Shown piece by piece: positions 16,228 to 24,883 of a stretch of 64,000 nt of DNA. Origin of the DNA: RPQJ01 sp046347155 (lineage in GTDB: Bacteria > Pseudomonadota > Gammaproteobacteria > Steroidobacterales > Steroidobacteraceae); assembly GCA_046347155.1 (NCBI GenBank), contig JAXMGT010000001.1, positions 930,001-994,000 of the forward strand, read 5' to 3'. A program made the translations under genes and the position numbers. How positions within the stretch are numbered: the first letter of the stretch is position 1; each line of letters starts with the position of its first letter. Under the pieces are notes generated by a model. The model was not told the origin of the DNA and did no database searches. It worked only from the letters and a program-made list of their open reading frames with translations.

Positions 16228-17145
16228 ATGGAAATCGCACTCGTCATCGCCGTCATCGCGGCGATCTTCATCGTCCAGACCTACAAGATCGTCCCGCAGC
16301 AGCACGCGTGGGTGGTCGAGCGGCTCGGTCGCTACGACCGCACGCTCACGCCGGGGCTCAAGTTCGTCGTGCCGTTCGTCGAGCGGGTCGCCTACCGGCA
16401 TTCGCTCAAGGAGGTGCCGCTCGACGTGCCGAGCCAGGTCTGCATCACGAAGGACAACACGCAGCTGCAGGTGGACGGCATCATCTTCTTCCAGGTGACC
16501 GACCCGATGCGCGCGAGCTACGGCTCGAGCAACTACGTGCTCGCGATCACGCAGCTCGCGCAGACCACGCTGCGCTCGGTCATCGGCAAGATGGAGCTCG
16601 ACAAGACCTTCGAGGAGCGCGACGCGATCAACGCGTCGGTCGTGAGCGCGCTCGACGAGGCGGCCTCGAACTGGGGCGTCAAGGTGCTCCGCTACGAGAT
16701 CAAGGACCTCACGCCGCCGAACGAGATCCTGCGGGCGATGCAGGCGCAGATCACCGCCGAGCGCGAGAAGCGCGCGCTGATCGCCGCCTCGGAGGGCCGC
16801 AAGCAGGAGCAGATCAACATCGCCACCGGCGAGCGCGAGGCGAACATCGCGCGTTCCGAGGGTGAGCGCCAGGCCGCGATCAACAACTCGCAGGGCGAGG
16901 CCGCCGCGATCACGACCGTGGCGAACGCGACCGCCGAGGCGATCGAGCGCATCGCCGTGGCGATACGCGCGCCGGGCGGGGAGCAGGCCGTGCAGCTGAA
17001 GGTCGCCGAGAAGGCGGTCGAGGCCTACGCGCAGCTCGCGCAGAAGAACAACACGATGATCGTGCCGGGCAACATGACCGAAGTGTCGGCGCTGATCGCG
17101 TCCGCGATGACGCTCATCGGCAACCGGCCGGGGGCGAGGCCGTGA
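16228..17145 (+). CDS. SPFH/stomatin-like membrane protein (QmcA type)
   Basis: A 305-residue protein with one N-terminal membrane helix (2-18), the SPFH/band-7 domain (about 20-190, with VPQQHAWVVERLGRY and PGLKFVVPFVE), and a long Ala/Glu/Arg/Gln coiled coil (about 180-250; EREANIARSEGERQ). This matches E. coli QmcA and bacterial paraslipins in order and length. Such proteins form ring oligomers in the inner membrane and influence membrane proteases and lipid domains. It pairs with the NfeD gene upstream. The downstream DUF2845 gene overlaps its stop by 4 nt. Confidence 0.93.
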   Translation: MEIALVIAVIAAIFIVQTYKIVPQQHAWVVERLGRYDRTLTPGLKFVVPFVERVAYRHSLKEVPLDVPSQVCITKDNTQLQVDGIIFFQVTDPMRASYGSSNYVLAITQLAQTTLRSVIGKMELDKTFEERDAINASVVSALDEAASNWGVKVLRYEIKDLTPPNEILRAMQAQITAEREKRALIAASEGRKQEQINIATGEREANIARSEGERQAAINNSQGEAAAITTVANATAEAIERIAVAIRAPGGEQAVQLKVAEKAVEAYAQLAQKNNTMIVPGNMTEVSALIASAMTLIGNRPGARP

Positions 17146-17438
17146 GCGCCCGCGTCGCACTCGCGTGCGCCGCGCTGCTCGCCGCCGTGCCGGTCGCGGT
17201 CCGCGCCGGCGACACGATGCGTTGCGCGGGCCAGGTCATCACGACCGGGATGTCGAAGGACGACGTCCGGAGCGCGTGCGGGGCGCCCGACAGCACCGAG
17301 GACGTCGTGCAGCCGGTCCGCGCGGGCAAGCAGGTGGTCGGCCAGACGACGCAGTCGGTCTGGACCTACGCCTCGTCGACGGTGACCCGGGTCCTGGTGT
17401 TCGACCAGGACCGGCTCGTGTCGATCCAGGTCAAGTGA
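17142..17438 (+). CDS. DUF2845-like small exported protein
   Basis: A 98-residue protein starting at a GTG that overlaps the stomatin stop. It has a signal peptide (about 1-22) and a short domain with two cysteines (MRCAGQVITTGMS and RSACGAPDS), which probably form a disulfide. The text G.S..DV...CG.PDS..., followed by a W and a beta hairpin ending LVSIQVK, is typical of DUF2845/SmpA-OmlA-like small periplasmic domains. The function is unknown. It lies between stomatin and cphA, probably as a passenger in the same transcript. Confidence 0.75.
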   Translation: MSARVALACAALLAAVPVAVRAGDTMRCAGQVITTGMSKDDVRSACGAPDSTEDVVQPVRAGKQVVGQTTQSVWTYASSTVTRVLVFDQDRLVSIQVK

Positions 17439-17456
17439 GGGAGGCGTCGGGCTGAC

Positions 17457-20345
17457 ATGCGTATCCTCGATCGTTCCGTCTACGTCGGTCCGTCGCAGTA
17501 CGCGCACTTCCCGGTGATCCGGCTCGAGCTCGACCTCGGCCCGCTCGAGGCGTGGCCGACCGGCCGGCTCGGCGGCGGGTTCGTCGACGCGCTCGCGGCG
17601 GCGCTGCCCGGGCTCGCCGAGCACGGCTGCTCCTACCGCGAGCCCGGCGGCTTCTTCCGCCGGATGCGCGAGGACGAGGGCACCTGGCTCGGGCACGTGC
17701 TCGAGCACGTGGCGATCGAGCTGCAGAACATGGCCGGCGAGGAGGTCACGTTCGGCAAGACGCGCAGCGCCGGGCCGCCCGGCGTCTACACGGTCGTCTA
17801 CGAGTACGCGCAGCGCGACGAGGGCATCGCGGCCGGCGAGCTCGGCCTCAGGCTGCTCTGCTCGCTGCTGCCCGACGGCCTGCGGCCCCCCGACTCCGTG
17901 CCCGAGGGCTGGAGCTGGCCGGAGGCCCGCGACGAGTTCATCCGCTTCGCGCAGCGCCGCGCCCTCGGGCCGTCGACCGCCTCGCTGGTGAAGGCCGCCG
18001 AGTCGCGCGGGATCCCGTGGCTGCGGCTCAACGACCAGTCGCTGGTGCAGCTCGGCCACGGCCGCTACCAGCAGCGCATCCAGGCGACCGTGACCGGGCG
18101 CACCTCCCACATCGCGGTCGAACTCGCGAGCGACAAGGAGGAGACGAACAAGATCCTCGCCACGCTGGGCCTGCCGGTGCCGCGGCAGGAACTGGTGCAG
18201 AGCGAATCGCAGGCCATCCGCGCGGCGCGCCGGATCGGCTTTCCCGTGGTCACGAAGCCCTACAACGGCAACCACGGTCGCGGCATCTCGATCCGGCTCA
18301 CGACCGAGGAAGAAGTCGCCCGCGGGTACGCGGTCGCGCGCGAGCACTCCCGCTCGGTGATCGTCGAGACGTTCCTCGAGGGTGACGACCACCGGCTGCT
18401 GGTCGTCAACGGGCAGCTCGTGGCCGCGACGCGGCGCACGCCCGGACACGTGGTCGGCGACGGCGTGCACACGGTCGAGCAACTCGTCGAGATCGTGAAC
18501 CGCGACCCGCGGCGCGGCGTCGGCCACGAGAAGGTGCTCACCCGGCTCGAACTCGACGCGCAGGCCGAGTCGATGCTCGCCCGGGCGGAACTCACCGCGC
18601 AGTCCGTGCCCGCAGCGGGGCGCGTCGTGTACCTGCGTTCGACCGCGAACCTCTCGACCGGTGGCACGGCCACCGACGTCACGGACGTGATCCACCCGGA
18701 CAACCGCGAGATGGCCGAGCGGGCCGTGCGCGCGGTCGGCCTCGACGTGGGCGGCGTCGACTTCCTCTCGAAGGACATCACCGAGAGCTACCGGCGCATC
18801 GGCGGCGGCATCTGCGAGGTGAACGCGGCCCCCGGGTTCCGGATGCACGTCGCGCCCTCGGAGGGCACGCCGCGAGACGTCGCGGGGCCGGTGATCGACA
18901 TGCTGTTCCCGCCCGGTGCGCCGTCGCGCGTGCCGATCGCCGCGGTCACCGGCACGAACGGCAAGACCACGACCTCGCGCATGCTCGCGCACGTCACGAA
19001 GATGGCGGGCTACACGCCGGGGCTCACGACGACGGACGGCGTCTACATCGACGGCCAGCGCACGGTGCAGGGCGACATGACCGGCCCGGTCTCCGCGCGG
19101 ATGGTGCTCGCGGACCCGCAGATCGACATCGCCGTGCTCGAGACGGCGCGCGGCGGCCTGGTGCGCGCAGGCATGGGCGTCAACGAAGTCAACGTCGGCG
19201 CGGTGCTGAACGTCCAGTCGGACCACCTCGGCATGAAGGGCATCGACACGCTCGAGCAGCTCGCCGAGGTGAAGCGGGTGGTCGTCGAGGTCGCGACGGA
19301 CTGCGCGGTGCTCAACGCCGACGATCCGCTCGTGCTCCGGATGGCCGGCTACACGGACGCGAAGAACATCTGCTACGTGACGATGAACCCGCAGCACGTG
19401 CTCGTGCGCGAGCACATCCGCGCCGGCGGGCGCGCCTGCGCGCTCGAGGCCGGCGTCAACGGGCAGATGATCACGCTGTACGACCGAGGCGGGCACATCC
19501 CGCTCGTGTGGACCCACCTGATCCCGGCGACGATCGAGGGCCGCGCGATGCACAACGTGCAGAACGCGATGTTCGCGGCCGCGATGGCGTTCTCGCTCGG
19601 GATCAAGCTCGACGCGATCCGCCAGGGGCTGCGCACGTTCGACTCGACGTTCTACCAGGCGCCGGGCCGGATGAACGTGTTCGACGAGCACCCGTTCAAG
19701 GTGCTGTTCGACTACGGTCACAACGCGCACGCGGTCGGGATGCTGGCCGACCTGGCCGGCCGTCTCGAGGTGAAGGGCCGCCGGATCGTCGTGCTCGCGG
19801 GCCCCGGCGACCGTCGCGACGAGGACCTGGTCGCGATCGCGCACGCGGTCGCGGGCCGCTTCGACCACTACGTGTGCCGCCGCGACGACGACCTGCGCGG
19901 GCGCGCGCCGGACGAGGTGCCGCGGCTGCAGGCGGCGGCGCTCCGTGAGCGGGGCGTGCCCGAGTCCGCGATCTCGATCGTGCCGGACGAGCAGGACGCG
20001 ATCGAAGCCGCGCTCAGGATGGCCCGCGAGGGCGACCTGCTGCTCGTGTTCGCCGATGCGCTGGTGCGGTCGTGGAAGCAGGTCACGAAGTTCCGCGCCG
20101 AGGGCGCCACCTACTCGTCGCTGGCCGGCGACCCGGGCGCCGAGCCGCCGCCGTCGCCGCTGCGCGTCGCGGCCTCGGACGGAGCCGAGGTTCCTGCGAC
20201 GCCGCCCGTGAAGTCCGAGCGGACGCCGGCGGGCGTCGCGGGCCGGGGCCTCGCCGAGGGCGGCCCGGTCGCGCCGTCCGTGAGCCTCGACGGACTGATC
20301 CGCGACGAACGCGGCGTCCGGATCGCACCGGAGGCCGAAGACTGA
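17457..20345 (+). CDS. cphA: Cyanophycin synthetase
   Basis: A 962-residue ATP-dependent ligase that polymerises aspartate and arginine into multi-L-arginyl-poly-aspartate. The N-terminal domain (1-160) contains HVLEH at 80-84. An ATP-grasp domain spans about 210-480 (ETFLEGDDHRLLVVNG, then EVNAAPGFRMH). A Mur-ligase domain follows, with P-loop TGTNGKTTT near 497-505 and the Mur C-terminal signature DYGHNAHA near 755. Typical CphA proteins are about 870-900 residues; this one carries about 75 extra C-terminal residues rich in Pro, Ala and acidic residues. A GAGGGAGG site precedes the ATG. The next gene starts at or near the stop, and cphB and iadA lie upstream. The assignment is secure; the tail is unexplained. 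Confidence 0.96.
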   Translation: MRILDRSVYVGPSQYAHFPVIRLELDLGPLEAWPTGRLGGGFVDALAAALPGLAEHGCSYREPGGFFRRMREDEGTWLGHVLEHVAIELQNMAGEEVTFGKTRSAGPPGVYTVVYEYAQRDEGIAAGELGLRLLCSLLPDGLRPPDSVPEGWSWPEARDEFIRFAQRRALGPSTASLVKAAESRGIPWLRLNDQSLVQLGHGRYQQRIQATVTGRTSHIAVELASDKEETNKILATLGLPVPRQELVQSESQAIRAARRIGFPVVTKPYNGNHGRGISIRLTTEEEVARGYAVAREHSRSVIVETFLEGDDHRLLVVNGQLVAATRRTPGHVVGDGVHTVEQLVEIVNRDPRRGVGHEKVLTRLELDAQAESMLARAELTAQSVPAAGRVVYLRSTANLSTGGTATDVTDVIHPDNREMAERAVRAVGLDVGGVDFLSKDITESYRRIGGGICEVNAAPGFRMHVAPSEGTPRDVAGPVIDMLFPPGAPSRVPIAAVTGTNGKTTTSRMLAHVTKMAGYTPGLTTTDGVYIDGQRTVQGDMTGPVSARMVLADPQIDIAVLETARGGLVRAGMGVNEVNVGAVLNVQSDHLGMKGIDTLEQLAEVKRVVVEVATDCAVLNADDPLVLRMAGYTDAKNICYVTMNPQHVLVREHIRAGGRACALEAGVNGQMITLYDRGGHIPLVWTHLIPATIEGRAMHNVQNAMFAAAMAFSLGIKLDAIRQGLRTFDSTFYQAPGRMNVFDEHPFKVLFDYGHNAHAVGMLADLAGRLEVKGRRIVVLAGPGDRRDEDLVAIAHAVAGRFDHYVCRRDDDLRGRAPDEVPRLQAAALRERGVPESAISIVPDEQDAIEAALRMAREGDLLLVFADALVRSWKQVTKFRAEGATYSSLAGDPGAEPPPSPLRVAASDGAEVPATPPVKSERTPAGVAGRGLAEGGPVAPSVSLDGLIRDERGVRIAPEAED

Positions 20346-22177
20346 CGGTACAGCGTCCATTGCCGTTCGACGACTCGAGACGGCTGACCGGCAGCAACCT
20401 GTTCTTCGCCGTGCCGGGCGCCGTGCTCGATCTGGCGGGCGTGCCGCCCGACGACGCGCTGATCGCCGGCTGGCGCGAGCGCGTCGCGCGCGCGCGCGCG
20501 TACCTCGGCTGGCCACCGCAGGGTTCGGGCAGCGGGCCGCTCGACCCCGGGGCCGTGGTCGTGCGCCCGCACGCGCGCGGCGCGTCGCTCGCGATCGCCG
20601 CGCCGTTCGACGTGCTCATGACCGCCACCGAGGTGAACGAGTGGGCGCTCTGCGCCACGCTCGCGACGCGCGATCCGCTGCACTGGGCGGCGCTCGAGGA
20701 CGCCCTGCTCGCGGCCGCGACGGAAGCCGCGTCCGGCGTCGCGCCGACGGACCCGCCGCGCCTCGACGAGGCGGCGGCCTGCGGACGCTTCCGCCGGCTC
20801 GCGGACGCCGAGGCGCGGCCGGCCGCGCGCGAACTCGTGGCCGCGGCCGCCGCGCGCGGCGTGCCCTGCGTGCTCGACGAGACGGAGCTCACGCTCGGCG
20901 TCGGCGCGCGCTCCTCGACGTGGTCGCTCGAGGCACTGCCGCCGCCGGGCTCCGTGCCGTGGGCGCGGCTGGGTCCGGTGCCCGTCGCCCTGGTCACGGG
21001 ATCGAACGGCAAGACGACGACGGTGCGGCTCGTGGCCGCCTGTGCCCGCGAGCAGGGCTGGCAGACCGGCTACAACTGCACGGACGGCGTGCGGGTCGGC
21101 GACGCCGTCGTCGCGGTCGGCGACTACGCGGGACCGGTCGGGGCGCGGACCGTGCTGCGCGATCGTCGCGTCGAAGCCGCCGTCATCGAGACGGCGCGCG
21201 GCGGCATCCTCCGGCGTGGCATTGCCGTCGAGGGCGCCCGGGCCGCGGTCGTCACGAACGTGAGTTCCGACCATTTCGGCGAATACGGGATCGACGACCT
21301 CGCGGGCCTCGCGGACGTGAAGCTCACCGTCGGCGCCGTGCTCGAGCCGGGCGGCCTGCTGGTGCTGAACGCGGACGACGCGACGCTCGCCGGACGCGCG
21401 CCCGGGCTCGCCGCGCGCTACGGCCGCGAAACCCGGATCGGATGGTTCGCGCTCGACGCCGATGCACCGACGCTCGTCGCGCACCGTGCGCGGGGCGGGT
21501 GGACCTGCGGCGTGCGCGGGGGCGTGCTGGAACTCCATTCGGGCGGTGGCGTGCACGACCTTGGTCGCGTGGCCGCGATGCCGGTCACGGCGGACGGCAG
21601 CGCGATCTACAACGTCGCGAACCTGGCCGCGTCCGCGCTGGCGGCCGCTGCGCTCGGCGTCGAGCCGGCGGCCATCGCGCGGGTGTACGCGCGCTTCGGC
21701 GCCGACCCGAACGACAACCCCGGTCGCCTGATGCGTTACGACGTGCGCGGCACGGCGGTGATCGTGGATTACGCGCACAACCCGGAGGGGCTCGCAGGCC
21801 TGATGGCCGTCGCCCGGCACCTGCGGCCGGCCGGTGGCCGGCTCGGCGTGCTGCTCGGCCACGCGGGCAATCGCCGGGACGCCGACTTCGAGGCCGTCGC
21901 GCGCGTCGTCGCCGCGGCGGGTCCCGACCTCGTCGTCGTGAAGGAGGACGAGTCGCACCTGCGCGGACGCGAGCCCGGGGAGATCCCGCGGATCCTCCGG
22001 GCGGCATTGATCACCCACGGCCTGCCCGAGGCCTCGATCGCGCTGCGGATGAGCGAGCTCGACGCCGTGCGCTGCGCGCTCGACTGGGCGCGCCCGGGCG
22101 ACCTGCTCGTGCTCCCCGTGCATTCGGCGGCCGCGCGGACGGCGACGATCGAACTGCTCGCGGAGCGCGGCGCTTGA
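20342..22177 (+). CDS. Mur-ligase-type CphA paralogue without ATP-grasp domain
   Basis: About 611 residues. The Mur-ligase core resembles the second half of CphA: P-loop VTGSNGKTTTVR near 218-229, ETARGG near 282, NVSSDHFGEYGI near 305, and VDYAHNPEG near 478. The N-terminal 200 residues show no ATP-grasp motifs and are not recognised. No ATG is available. CTG at 20342 overlaps the cphA stop and has CCGGAGG eight bases upstream, so I prefer it; TTG at 20360 has no such site. It must use ATP to activate a carboxylate and add an amine, probably on cyanophycin or its precursor. It may work with CphA, make primers, or use another amino acid. The function is unproven. Confidence 0.82.
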   Translation: MTVQRPLPFDDSRRLTGSNLFFAVPGAVLDLAGVPPDDALIAGWRERVARARAYLGWPPQGSGSGPLDPGAVVVRPHARGASLAIAAPFDVLMTATEVNEWALCATLATRDPLHWAALEDALLAAATEAASGVAPTDPPRLDEAAACGRFRRLADAEARPAARELVAAAAARGVPCVLDETELTLGVGARSSTWSLEALPPPGSVPWARLGPVPVALVTGSNGKTTTVRLVAACAREQGWQTGYNCTDGVRVGDAVVAVGDYAGPVGARTVLRDRRVEAAVIETARGGILRRGIAVEGARAAVVTNVSSDHFGEYGIDDLAGLADVKLTVGAVLEPGGLLVLNADDATLAGRAPGLAARYGRETRIGWFALDADAPTLVAHRARGGWTCGVRGGVLELHSGGGVHDLGRVAAMPVTADGSAIYNVANLAASALAAAALGVEPAAIARVYARFGADPNDNPGRLMRYDVRGTAVIVDYAHNPEGLAGLMAVARHLRPAGGRLGVLLGHAGNRRDADFEAVARVVAAAGPDLVVVKEDESHLRGREPGEIPRILRAALITHGLPEASIALRMSELDAVRCALDWARPGDLLVLPVHSAAARTATIELLAERGA

Positions 22178-23166
22178 ACGACCTCGACCTGCGGGTGATC
22201 CGCGGCGCCGACGTGAGGCGGCTGCTCGGCTGGCAGGAATGCGTGGATGCGGTCGAGGCGGCGATGGTGCAGGTGAGCCGCGGCGGTGCCGTGATGCCGC
22301 TGCGCCAGGCGATGCCGGTCCCGTCCATGGACGGTCGCCTCGGCCTGATGCCCGGCTGCCTGCCCGAACCCGCCGCGTTCGGCGTCAAGCTGCTGAGCCT
22401 GGTGCCGGGCAACCCGGCGGCCGGTTATTCGTCGCACCTCGGCCTCTACGTGCTGTTCGAGCCGCGCCACGGCCGGCCGGTGGCCGTGATGGAGGCGTCC
22501 GCGCTGACGGCGATACGGACCGCGGCCGCGAGCGTCGTCTCGATCCGCGCGCTCGCGCGCCGCGATGCCGCGACGCTCGCGATCCTCGGCACCGGCGAGG
22601 AGGCGCGGTCCCACCTCGAGTGCTGCGCGGCCGTGCGGCCGTTCGGGCGGGTGATCGTCTGGGGACGGCGCGCCGAGGCCGCCGAGGCGCTGGCCGGTCA
22701 CGCGCGCTCGATCGGCGTCCCGCGGGTCGAGGTCGCAGGCTCCGCGGCGGCCGCGGTCGAGGCCGCCGACGTCGTCTGCACGGTGACCGCGTCCCCGACG
22801 GCGATAGTGCGCGGCGCGGACGTCCGCCCCGGCACGCACCTGTGCCTGGTCGGCGCGTCGGTGGCGACGTCGCGCGAGGTCGACGACGAGTGCGTGGCAC
22901 GCGCGCGTTTTTTCGTCGACTCGCGCGCCAGCGCGATGGCGCAGGCCGGCGAACTCCTCGGTGCGATCGCCGCCGGCGTCGTCGACGCCGGTCACGTCGC
23001 GGGCGAGATCGGCGAGGTGATCGCCGGCGCGGTGGCCGGCCGTCGGACGCCGGACGAGATCACGATCTACAAGTCGCTCGGGGTCGCGGCCCAGGACATC
23101 GCCGCGGCCATGATCGTGCACCGCCGTGCGGTCGAACTCGGCGTCGGGACCGTCGCGCCTATCTAG
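22174..23166 (+). CDS. Ornithine cyclodeaminase/mu-crystallin family protein
   Basis: A 330-residue NAD(P)-binding enzyme starting at a TTG that overlaps the preceding stop (TTGA). The N-terminal half has the family substrate-domain motifs (MPLRQAM, LGLMPGCLP, KLLSLVPGN). A Rossmann region with LGTGEEARSH starts near residue 138, and VDDECVARARFFVDS follows. Family members include ornithine cyclodeaminase (ornithine to proline plus ammonia), alanine dehydrogenase and ketimine reductases. Its place as third gene of the cphA operon suggests use of ornithine from cyanophycin arginine, comparable with the OCD-like domain of cyanobacterial AgrE. The reaction cannot be fixed from sequence alone. 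The 3' end overlaps the convergent GGT gene by 8 bp. Confidence 0.85.
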   Translation: MNDLDLRVIRGADVRRLLGWQECVDAVEAAMVQVSRGGAVMPLRQAMPVPSMDGRLGLMPGCLPEPAAFGVKLLSLVPGNPAAGYSSHLGLYVLFEPRHGRPVAVMEASALTAIRTAAASVVSIRALARRDAATLAILGTGEEARSHLECCAAVRPFGRVIVWGRRAEAAEALAGHARSIGVPRVEVAGSAAAAVEAADVVCTVTASPTAIVRGADVRPGTHLCLVGASVATSREVDDECVARARFFVDSRASAMAQAGELLGAIAAGVVDAGHVAGEIGEVIAGAVAGRRTPDEITIYKSLGVAAQDIAAAMIVHRRAVELGVGTVAPI

Positions 23167-24883
23167 GCTCGAGTTCGCGCCACTCGCCGTCGCGACGCGG
23201 GTCGGCGCCGCCCTCGAGCCGCCCGCCGTCGCGGACGATCACGCCGTGCAGCCCCGACTCCTCGCCGCGACCGCCCTTCACGACGATGCCCCGCTCGGCG
23301 AGTCCCGCGACCACGGCGGGAGCGAGTTTCGAGGCCTCGCCGTAGTAGTCGTCGCCGCGCGCGCCGATGTTGGGCAGGTCGATCGCCTGCTGCATCGTGA
23401 GGTGCCAGTCGAGCAGCCCGACCAGCGCCTTCGCGTCGTAGGTCAGGATCTGCGATCCGCCCGGCGATCCGACCGCCGCGCGGAACCGCCCGTCGCGGTC
23501 CAGGATCACGACCGGCGACATCGAGGACCGCGGGCGCTTGCCCGGTGCCACGGCGTTCGCGACCGGCCGCCCGTCGACGACGGCGACGAACGAGAAGTCG
23601 GTGAGCTGGTTGTTCAGGAAGAACCCGTCGACGGCGCGCCCGGAGCCGAACAGGGACTCGACCGTCGTGGTCATGGACACGACGTTGCCCGCCCGGTCCA
23701 CGATGACGAAGTGGCTGGTGCCGGCCGCCTCGTTCGTCGCGTCGCGACCCAGGCGCGCCACGAGGCCGGGCGGTGAGCCGGCGGGCGGGGCCGGGCCGGC
23801 GCGGGTGCCGATCAGCGCCGCGCGGGCAGCGAGGTAGGACGGATCGAGCAGCCCCTCGACCGGGACGTGCACGAATGCGGGATCGGCGACGTACTGGTCG
23901 CGGTCCGCGTACATGAGCCGGCTGGCCTCGAGGAACAGGAACCACGCCTGCGGGTCGTCCGGGCCGCGCTCGGCGATGTCTGTGTGCTCGAGCATGCCCA
24001 TCATCTCGAGCAGCGCGACGCCGCTCGACGGCGGCGGCGGGACGCAGAGCACGTACACGCGGTAGGGGCGGCAGAGCGGCTCGACCTCGTGCGGACGGTA
24101 GGCCGCGAGGTCCGACGCCGCGAGCGTGCCGGGCCGCGGCGGCGCGTGCGTGCGCTCGGCGATCCTCGCGCCCAGGTCGCCCTCGAGCAGCGCGCGCGGG
24201 CCCTGGTCGGCGATCGTCGCGAGCGTGCGCGCATACGCGGGGTTGCGCAGCGTGTCGCCGGCCTTCACGACGCCGCCGCCCGGCGCGGCGAACAGCGCAC
24301 GGGCGTCGGGCAGCGCCGACTGCGGGTAATCGCCGCCGGCGAAGCGTGCGAGTCGCTTCGGCACCGGGAACCCGCCGTCGGCCGCGGCGATCGCGGCGCC
24401 GAACAGCGACTTCCACGGCAGCCGACCGTGCTCGGACTGCGCGAGGCCGAGCATCGCGATCGCACCGGGCGCGCCGGTCGAACGACCGCTGGTGACGGCG
24501 TCGGCATACGAGAGCGGCTTGCCGTCCTCGCCGATGAACATGTCGGGCCGCGCGCCGGCCGGCGCCGTCTCGCGGCCTTCGTATGCGGTCACGCGCCCGG
24601 TGCGACCGTCGAGGTACACCATGAACGCACCGCCGCCCACGCCCGAGCTCTGCGGCTCGACGAGCCCGAGCATCGCCTGCACCGCGACGGCCGCATCGAC
24701 CGCGCTGCCGCCCCGGCGCAGCACCTCGAGGCCGGCCTCGACGGCGAGCGGGTTGGCCGCGCCGACGCCGGCGCGCGAGGCCGGCGCGGCTGGCGCGGCG
24801 GACTCGCGCGGCGGGTCCTGCCGGCAGCCGGAAAGCGCGACGACCAGCGTCGCCAGGAACACCTGCAGGCGTCGAGTCTTCAT
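23159..24883 (-). CDS. ggt: Gamma-glutamyltransferase, predicted lipoprotein
   Basis: A 574-residue Ntn-hydrolase precursor. The N-terminus carries a lipobox LSGC with Cys20, so the mature protein is probably lipid-anchored. The autoprocessing/nucleophile threonine is Thr389 in the GTSHF motif, giving a 388-residue large and a 186-residue small subunit. Other landmarks are ANPLAVEAGLEVLRRGGSAVDAA, the VPPPPSSG loop and GKRPRSSMSP. GGT cleaves gamma-glutamyl bonds of glutathione and related peptides. It overlaps the upstream amidohydrolase gene by 4 nt. In this neighbourhood it may deal with isopeptide-linked peptides outside the cytoplasm; glutathione salvage is the safer assignment. Confidence 0.92.
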   Translation of the reverse strand: MKTRRLQVFLATLVVALSGCRQDPPRESAAPAAPASRAGVGAANPLAVEAGLEVLRRGGSAVDAAVAVQAMLGLVEPQSSGVGGGAFMVYLDGRTGRVTAYEGRETAPAGARPDMFIGEDGKPLSYADAVTSGRSTGAPGAIAMLGLAQSEHGRLPWKSLFGAAIAAADGGFPVPKRLARFAGGDYPQSALPDARALFAAPGGGVVKAGDTLRNPAYARTLATIADQGPRALLEGDLGARIAERTHAPPRPGTLAASDLAAYRPHEVEPLCRPYRVYVLCVPPPPSSGVALLEMMGMLEHTDIAERGPDDPQAWFLFLEASRLMYADRDQYVADPAFVHVPVEGLLDPSYLAARAALIGTRAGPAPPAGSPPGLVARLGRDATNEAAGTSHFVIVDRAGNVVSMTTTVESLFGSGRAVDGFFLNNQLTDFSFVAVVDGRPVANAVAPGKRPRSSMSPVVILDRDGRFRAAVGSPGGSQILTYDAKALVGLLDWHLTMQQAIDLPNIGARGDDYYGEASKLAPAVVAGLAERGIVVKGGRGEESGLHGVIVRDGGRLEGGADPRRDGEWRELEPR

